Positions 6,928 through 10,791 of a stretch of 10,791 nucleotides of DNA are shown in pieces. Location of the stretch: contig CAMCYV010000031.1 of assembly GCA_945885645.1 (NCBI GenBank), forward strand, positions 1-10,791, in the 5' to 3' direction. Positions within the stretch are counted from its first letter, which is position 1. Every line of letters starts with the position of its first letter. This DNA is from Bifidobacterium breve. GTDB taxonomy: Bacteria; Actinomycetota; Actinomycetes; S36-B12. The notes beneath the pieces were generated by a model. That model ran no database searches. It worked only from the letters and a program-made list of their open reading frames with translations, and was not told where the DNA came from. Position numbers and translations under genes: made by a program.

Positions 6928-7302
6928 ATGGACGAAAAAGGCTTATTAGAACTCTGGAACGACAAGAGATCGCAAATCATCACAGCGCAAATGGCACCTA
7001 CCCTCGTACTCATTTCGATTTTGGTCGTGTCTGCTCTGGGTTACTTCACTAGCGCCCCAGATTCAGCAAAATACTTGGCAATAGCCGTAGCTGCTGCCAC
7101 TGGAATTCTTGCCGTAATCTCCCAATACGCTGCAATCCGCGAAGCAAAAGCACTCGTTGCCGACATTAATCAACTGAACACACCCAGTGCATTGGCGAAA
7201 AAGGTCGGGGAATCTGACGTCTTTCTTACCCTCACCTCAGTTGTCGTCGTCGCCCTCAGCTTGGCCATTTTCGCTCTCGTGATCTGGACCGTCTTGGCAT
7301 AA
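6928..7302 (+). CDS. Small three-helix membrane protein of unknown function
   Basis: I do not recognise this 124-aa protein. It has a hydrophilic N-terminus (about 1-20, with Lys13-Arg14) and three hydrophobic segments at about 22-41, 46-69 and 98-123. The first two form a tight hairpin (linker TSAPDS). A charged loop with REAK and KK separates helices 2 and 3, and the protein ends inside or just after helix 3. The positive-inside rule predicts N-terminus in, charged loop in, C-terminus out. There is no signal peptide, cysteine pair or catalytic motif. The ATG at 6928 was chosen because it precedes the first hydrophobic segment; its ribosome-binding site is poor (GAAAGAAA about 10 nt upstream). 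A TTG at 6862 would add 22 unlikely residues. The gene is divergent from dnaK, shares its control region, and is followed by a strong terminator, so it is probably monocistronic. Codon use and the membrane pattern support a real gene. Confidence 0.75.
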   Translation: MDEKGLLELWNDKRSQIITAQMAPTLVLISILVVSALGYFTSAPDSAKYLAIAVAAATGILAVISQYAAIREAKALVADINQLNTPSALAKKVGESDVFLTLTSVVVVALSLAIFALVIWTVLA

Positions 7303-7317
7303 GCGCACATTACTTGT

Positions 7318-7356
7318 AAATGAGGCCAAGAGATTTACCACGTCTTGGCCTCATTT
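7318..7356 (+). terminator. Rho-independent terminator after the membrane-protein gene
   Basis: The arms AAATGAGGCCAAGA (7318-7331) and TCTTGGCCTCATTT (7343-7356) are perfectly complementary: a 14-bp stem with an 11-nt loop, 15 nt after the stop codon. The right arm ends in TTT and is followed by GTTT. The mirrored A-run on the left means it could also act on transcripts from the pxpC side. Confidence 0.88.
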
Positions 7357-7650
7357 GTTTGAGAAACTCAATGGGTGGTAGCTCGCAAGCAACTCAATCC
7401 TTAGGGAGGAGGTACGAACACGTTTCATTTCGTGAGGGAATTTGGACAAAGGTAACTCGCCTCAAGTAAGCAGGCCGATAGGCCTTTCCCCATCTCTGTG
7501 CGAGGGCACGAAACTATAGTGCGCCCTGAATTTCGCAGGCGCGAATTCGGCAGGCAGATGCTAGAGCGCATGGTTTGATGATAGGGAAATTGGCTACACC
7601 CAAATGCGCGAAGATGACTCCATAGTTATCAGTTATCGAGATTTCACACA

Positions 7651-7676
7651 AACAAAACCTTCGATAGTTACCGAAG
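7651..7676 (-). terminator. Probable terminator of the biotin carboxylase-pxpB-pxpC unit
   Basis: On the minus strand, CTTCG (7676-7672) and CGAAG (7663-7659) form a short stem, extended to 6 bp by one G-U pair, with a 6-nt loop. It is followed by GTTTTGTTTG. It starts 17 nt after the pxpC stop. The stem is short, but the T-rich tail and position fit an intrinsic terminator. Confidence 0.5.
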
Positions 7677-7693
7677 CGGGTTCTGCGACTCCA

Positions 7694-8656
7694 TCACCAA
7701 AGTTGAATTAGTTTGCGCTGGCGATCCATGTATTTTCTGCGTGCATCTAGCGCTTCATCGATTGACACTGGGCGAAATTTCGTCTTGGTGCCGGGTGAAC
7801 TTTGGCCCACTAGATCCATGTCGGCACTGATCACCGTTCCAACTTGGGCATAACCCCCACCTGAAACAGCGTCTCTGTGCAAAATTATCGGCTCGGTACC
7901 AGCGGGAACCTGAATCGATCCGACTGGATATGGGGCGTCAGTAATGTTTGATGGGTCAGACCCGGCACCAAATGGCTGCTCGCGAGGAACCCACTCGAGG
8001 GTGTTGCCGGCATAACGAAAACCGATGCGGTCCGCGACCGTAGTTAACTGCCAGGGCTTGTCAATCAGAGCTGAAAGTCCATTTTCGGAAAGCCTGAAGT
8101 CGTAAAGGCCAAGTACGATTCGGACGTCGACCTCGCGGGAATGCACTGGCCGCATATCCTCTGGCACAGCCCGACCCGGTGTTCCGGCCAACTGCCCAAT
8201 GGGAATGCTGTCACCCGCTAATAGGTTTCTACCTTCGAAACCTCCAATCGCCCCCAACGCATAGTGGGATCGGCTTCCTAAAACAATGGGTACGTTTAGC
8301 CCCCCGGCCACCGCGATATAAACGCGCGCACCCGCGGTAAAAATCCCAAAGGAAAGTACGTCGCCAGCGGCCACCTGTAGTGACTCCCAGCTTGGTGCAG
8401 CTGTGCCATTTATGAATACCGGGGCCTGCGCTCCCGTCACCGCAACCACACCTGGCTCCGTGAAACAAAGTTTCGGCCCCATGTAGGTCGATTCGAATAC
8501 AGCCTCTCCCGGCCCGTTGCCTACCAGAATATTTGCGGCAATGGCGGCGTATCTATCAACTGCACCTGAGGGTGGGATGCCGACGTTATAAAAACCCTGC
8601 CGGCCTAAGTCTTGAATTGAAGTTGCAAGTCCCGGCTCAATTATTTCAACTGGCAT
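7694..8656 (-). CDS. pxpC: KipA/PxpC-like biotin-dependent carboxyltransferase subunit
   Basis: The 320-aa product belongs to the AHS2/KipA family: 5-oxoprolinase subunit C and the matching half of the urea carboxylase carboxyltransferase domain. Visible family motifs are PGLATSIQDLGRQG (8-21), GIPPSGAVDR (26-35), a central GARVYIAVAGG (109-119) and GSRSHYALGAIGGFEGR with LLAGD (127-149). A C-terminal block holds IQVPAGTEPIILHRDA followed by GGGYAQVGTVISADMDLVGQ. The length is normal. In canonical PxpC the last block usually reads like 'D.QT.GGYP'; here DAVSGGGYAQ replaces it, so the active-site surface may differ. The gene overlaps pxpB by 11 nt and probably pairs with it as one heteromer. 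The biotin carboxylase upstream suggests a biotin-dependent carboxylase, so the 5-oxoprolinase name is by family only and the substrate is unknown. Confidence 0.88.
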   Translation of the reverse strand: MPVEIIEPGLATSIQDLGRQGFYNVGIPPSGAVDRYAAIAANILVGNGPGEAVFESTYMGPKLCFTEPGVVAVTGAQAPVFINGTAAPSWESLQVAAGDVLSFGIFTAGARVYIAVAGGLNVPIVLGSRSHYALGAIGGFEGRNLLAGDSIPIGQLAGTPGRAVPEDMRPVHSREVDVRIVLGLYDFRLSENGLSALIDKPWQLTTVADRIGFRYAGNTLEWVPREQPFGAGSDPSNITDAPYPVGSIQVPAGTEPIILHRDAVSGGGYAQVGTVISADMDLVGQSSPGTKTKFRPVSIDEALDARRKYMDRQRKLIQLW

Positions 8657-9542
8657 TTAGCGCCCCGATCAATTTTTCGTTGTACAGGTCAGGAGAAGCT
8701 TCATACTCTTCTAGCACAAAAGAAACTGGCGCTTGTTTGTACCGATAAGTTCGGGCTTCAACAGCCGCCTCGATGGCTCGGTACTCTGGCTCGTCAATAG
8801 CCCGAAATTTTACGATGTCACCGGGCCTGAAAAAGATCATGGTCTCGGCAAAGTCGGGGAGTTTGTTTTCTGGGTCATAAATAGGAACGGGCGTAATTCC
8901 AAACATTTGGTAGCCCCCAGCCCCTCGCACGCTATAAATCGCACTGAAGCAGCCCCCGTGCCCGATGGTTTGTTTTGGGGTGTCGGTTCGGGGCCGCACG
9001 TATTTCGGAACCTGCAACTGACGCTCCTGCGGAACCATTTGAAAGAACCAGGGCAAACCAGCAACAAACCCGAGCATCGAGGTGATCCACGGGGCACCCG
9101 CGTGTGCCTCGATAAATGCTTCGACGCTTGGCAGGTTGTTTTGCGCGGCGGCAAACTCAAGATCCGTCATGTCTGGGGCTTGGTGCCGATCACGGAATCG
9201 GGAGCCGGTCTCATTTGTGTACGGGTCGTTATACCAGACCGGTACCTCACAAATTCGGGTCTCAATACCTCGCACTGCGCCATCGGCAAGCCGCATTTCA
9301 GCAGCTCGCACTATTTTCTCAACTTCATATGGATCAATTTCGTCTGGGTTGAAGCGCACCAAGAAGGAGGCATTGCCCGGGTAGATATCAGTTATGCCTG
9401 CGATGTTTTGGGCTTTGAGGTCACTACCTATCGCCATGGCTTGAAAATTTGCCCGCAGACTCATGGATTCCGACAACTGGACGACAAGGTGCTCATCGGC
9501 GCCCCACGTGTACCGGCTCGTCTCCATGCTAGTTGCGCTCAT
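8646..9542 (-). CDS. pxpB: KipI/PxpB-like carboxyltransferase subunit, extended form
   Basis: The 298-aa product is in the AHS1/KipI family: 5-oxoprolinase subunit B and the partner half of the urea carboxylase carboxyltransferase. The N-terminal domain has the family pattern (about 10-75, RYTWGADEHLVVQL to SFLVRFNPDEIDP). The cyclophilin-like core shows 'SMLGFVAGLPWF' (155-166), matching the canonical LGF.PGFPYL. It continues with GHGGCFSAIYSVRGAGGYQMFGITP (194-218) and FFRPGDIVKF (247-256). It is longer than typical PxpB (about 220 aa), with an insert around 106-127 (rich in Asp, Arg and Thr) and a C-terminal extension after about 265. The ATG at 9542 has a perfect AGGAGG 7 nt upstream. It lies 46 nt after the biotin carboxylase stop and overlaps pxpC by 11 nt. 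The long form beside biotin carboxylase points to a multi-subunit biotin enzyme rather than plain 5-oxoprolinase. Confidence 0.87.
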   Translation of the reverse strand: MSATSMETSRYTWGADEHLVVQLSESMSLRANFQAMAIGSDLKAQNIAGITDIYPGNASFLVRFNPDEIDPYEVEKIVRAAEMRLADGAVRGIETRICEVPVWYNDPYTNETGSRFRDRHQAPDMTDLEFAAAQNNLPSVEAFIEAHAGAPWITSMLGFVAGLPWFFQMVPQERQLQVPKYVRPRTDTPKQTIGHGGCFSAIYSVRGAGGYQMFGITPVPIYDPENKLPDFAETMIFFRPGDIVKFRAIDEPEYRAIEAAVEARTYRYKQAPVSFVLEEYEASPDLYNEKLIGALNAS

Positions 9543-9588
9543 TTTCGTTCCTCCTCGAAAGCAGTATGGGCAGTGCCCGATCTGCGGG

Positions 9589-10791
9589 TCATGACTCCAA
9601 AAAAAGCGTATCGTAACTTCCGTCTATGAATCCTGGAGAATCAATTACTTCTAACAGGAAACTGGAAGTGGTCTTAACACCGACAACTTCCATTTCATGG
9701 AGAGCTCGACGCATTCGACTAAGTGACTCCTCACGTGTCCTGCCCCACGAAATGACCTTGGCCAACAGCGAATCGTAGTAAGGGGTGACGGTGTCACCGA
9801 CCGTGAATCCGCTATCTATCCGGATGAATGGTCCTGACGGCAGATTGAACTTCTCAAGATAGCCCGGTGAAGGCATAAATTGGAAACTCGGATCTTCTGC
9901 ATTTAGTCGTATTTCAATTGCATGGCCCCTAGCTAAAACATCCTCTTGGGTGAAGGACAGTTTTTCTCCCGCCGCCACGCGAAGTTGTTCAACCACTAAG
10001 TCGATCCCGGTCACGGCCTCGGTGATTGGATGTTCAACCTGAATTCTGGTATTCATCTCGATGAAGTAATAGCCCGAAGTCTTCGGTTCGTAGAGAAACT
10101 CAACCGTTCCTGCACCGTGGTACCCGACGGCAGCTGCGAGAGCCACTGCTGCGGAGCACATCTCCGCACGCACCGCCGCTGGAAGCAATGGGGCTGGTGT
10201 CTCCTCAATAAGTTTCTGGCGGCGGCGTTGCACGGAACACTCACGCTCACCCAAATGAACAAATGTTTCACCGTCACCAAATACTTGGACCTCAATGTGC
10301 TTCGCTCCAGTAACCATGCGTTCTAGATAAACTTCATCACTGCCAAAAGCCGCAAGTGACTCAGCCTGTGCAATGGGGATTAACGACCGAAGTTCAGATT
10401 CGTCAGCTGCAACCCGGATACCTTTACCGCCGCCACCCGCCGACGCCTTAACTACTAATGGGTACCCCGTTCTTGATGCAACTTCGACCGCTTCATCGAC
10501 GCTCGCAACCGGCCCATTAGAGCCTGGGATTGTTGGCACACCGGCGGCCAAGGCTGTTTTAATTGCCTGCGCCTTATCGCCCATTTGGGTGATTGCACTC
10601 GGATTTGGGCCCACCCACGTTAAGCCAGAATCGATAACTGCTTGAGCGAACGCTGCACGCTCAGATAGAAAACCGTAACCGGGGTGGATAGCGTCGACTC
10701 CCGCCGACAATGCTGCATCGAGGATCAGTTGCTCATTTAGGTAGCTCTTACCGGCCGCAGCCGGGCCAATAACAATGCATGAATCCGCAGA
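9589..10791 (-). CDS. accC: Biotin carboxylase (AccC family), N-terminus outside window
   Basis: The frame enters from the right edge; 400 residues are visible and about 50 N-terminal residues are missing against the usual ~450. Biotin carboxylase uses ATP and bicarbonate to carboxylate biotin on a carrier protein. In fragment numbering, the end of the first domain has HPGYGFLSE (36-44). The ATP-grasp lysine lies at about 115 with the glycine-rich loop GGGGKG (119-124). ERECSVQRRRQKLIEE follows at about 182-197, and the catalytic EMNTRIQVEH is at about 245-254 (the Glu, Asn, Arg and Glu positions needed for bicarbonate activation). The C-terminal domain ends with the usual YYDSLLAKVI and VGVKTTSSFL segments. 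No biotinyl domain (AMKM) is attached, so a separate carrier is expected. The gene is followed 46 nt later by pxpB. AccC is a family name here; the unit is probably not the housekeeping acetyl-CoA carboxylase. Confidence 0.93.
   Translation of the reverse strand, partial: SADSCIVIGPAAAGKSYLNEQLILDAALSAGVDAIHPGYGFLSERAAFAQAVIDSGLTWVGPNPSAITQMGDKAQAIKTALAAGVPTIPGSNGPVASVDEAVEVASRTGYPLVVKASAGGGGKGIRVAADESELRSLIPIAQAESLAAFGSDEVYLERMVTGAKHIEVQVFGDGETFVHLGERECSVQRRRQKLIEETPAPLLPAAVRAEMCSAAVALAAAVGYHGAGTVEFLYEPKTSGYYFIEMNTRIQVEHPITEAVTGIDLVVEQLRVAAGEKLSFTQEDVLARGHAIEIRLNAEDPSFQFMPSPGYLEKFNLPSGPFIRIDSGFTVGDTVTPYYDSLLAKVISWGRTREESLSRMRRALHEMEVVGVKTTSSFLLEVIDSPGFIDGSYDTLFLES

Larger units (their letters stand above)
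7303..7693. other. 391-nt non-coding region between convergent genes
   Basis: The region separates the membrane-protein gene from pxpC, which converge on it. It contains a strong hairpin terminator (7318-7356) and a weaker one for the pxpC side (7651-7676). It also has a small AGGCC-GATA-GGCCT hairpin (7472-7485), a near-palindrome at 7528-7548 and a tandem AGTTATC repeat (7624-7637). A strong SD-like AGGGAGGAGG occurs at 7403-7412 but no credible ORF follows it. I see no tRNA, other RNA gene or coding sequence that I can support. Confidence 0.7.

Noticed and set aside
6852..7052. ATG-started 66-codon frame overlapping the membrane-protein gene
   Set aside because: It is in another frame, has no membrane pattern, and stops inside the credible gene.
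7371..7469. 32-codon ATG frame in the intergenic region
   Set aside because: No ribosome-binding site, no recognisable product, and it starts right after a terminator.
8733..9629. 298-codon open frame on the + strand opposite pxpB and the end of biotin carboxylase
   Set aside because: It covers two genes with clear family motifs on the other strand, and its own product shows no recognisable domain.
1..10791. CRISPR array, tRNA, rRNA, insertion sequence or phage genes
   Set aside because: No regularly spaced repeats, cloverleaf sequences, transposase motifs or terminal inverted repeats were seen on either strand.

Overview
The window looks like chromosomal DNA from an actinobacterium with a moderate GC content. 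The main evidence is a heat-shock operon of the actinobacterial type, dnaK-grpE-dnaJ-hspR-clpB. It ends with the MerR-like repressor HspR and the disaggregase ClpB, and a HAIR-like operator lies upstream of dnaK. DnaK is of the Gram-positive type, and gene packing is very tight (GTGA and ATGA stop/start overlaps, a 2-nt gap, a 4-nt convergent overlap). I cannot place it below phylum level; a compact, moderate-GC genome of this kind would fit a free-living aquatic lineage, but that is only a guess.

Layout. Positions 2-175 (+) are the C-terminal end of a PLP-dependent aminotransferase. It runs tail-to-tail into clpB, overlapping by 4 nt. Positions 172-6689 (-) are the five-gene chaperone operon, read from dnaK (start 6689) to clpB (stop 172). 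Positions 6690-6927 form a divergent control region with a dnaK promoter, the HAIR-like inverted repeat and a second inverted repeat. Positions 6928-7302 (+) encode an unrecognised 124-aa protein with three predicted membrane helices, followed by a strong terminator hairpin. Positions 7303-7693 are non-coding between convergent transcription units. Positions 7694-10791 (-) hold biotin carboxylase (N-terminus outside the window), a KipI/PxpB-like subunit and a KipA/PxpC-like subunit.

How the genes work together. The operon encodes the whole bi-chaperone disaggregation machine: DnaK, its nucleotide exchange factor GrpE, its J-protein, and the AAA+ unfoldase ClpB. It also encodes the repressor that, in studied actinobacteria, binds HAIR sites with DnaK as co-repressor, giving a feedback loop within one transcript. 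The second block encodes biotin carboxylase plus split carboxyltransferase subunits related to the carboxyltransferase half of urea carboxylase and to 5-oxoprolinase PxpB/PxpC. The biotin carrier protein and PxpA, common partners in such loci, are not visible and may lie beyond 10791.

Most of the window is recognisable. The parts most worth a second look are the unknown membrane protein facing the HspR operator, the extended KipI-like subunit linked to biotin carboxylase, and a perfect hairpin inside the aminotransferase gene that could end clpB transcription. No CRISPR array, tRNA, rRNA or insertion sequence was found.
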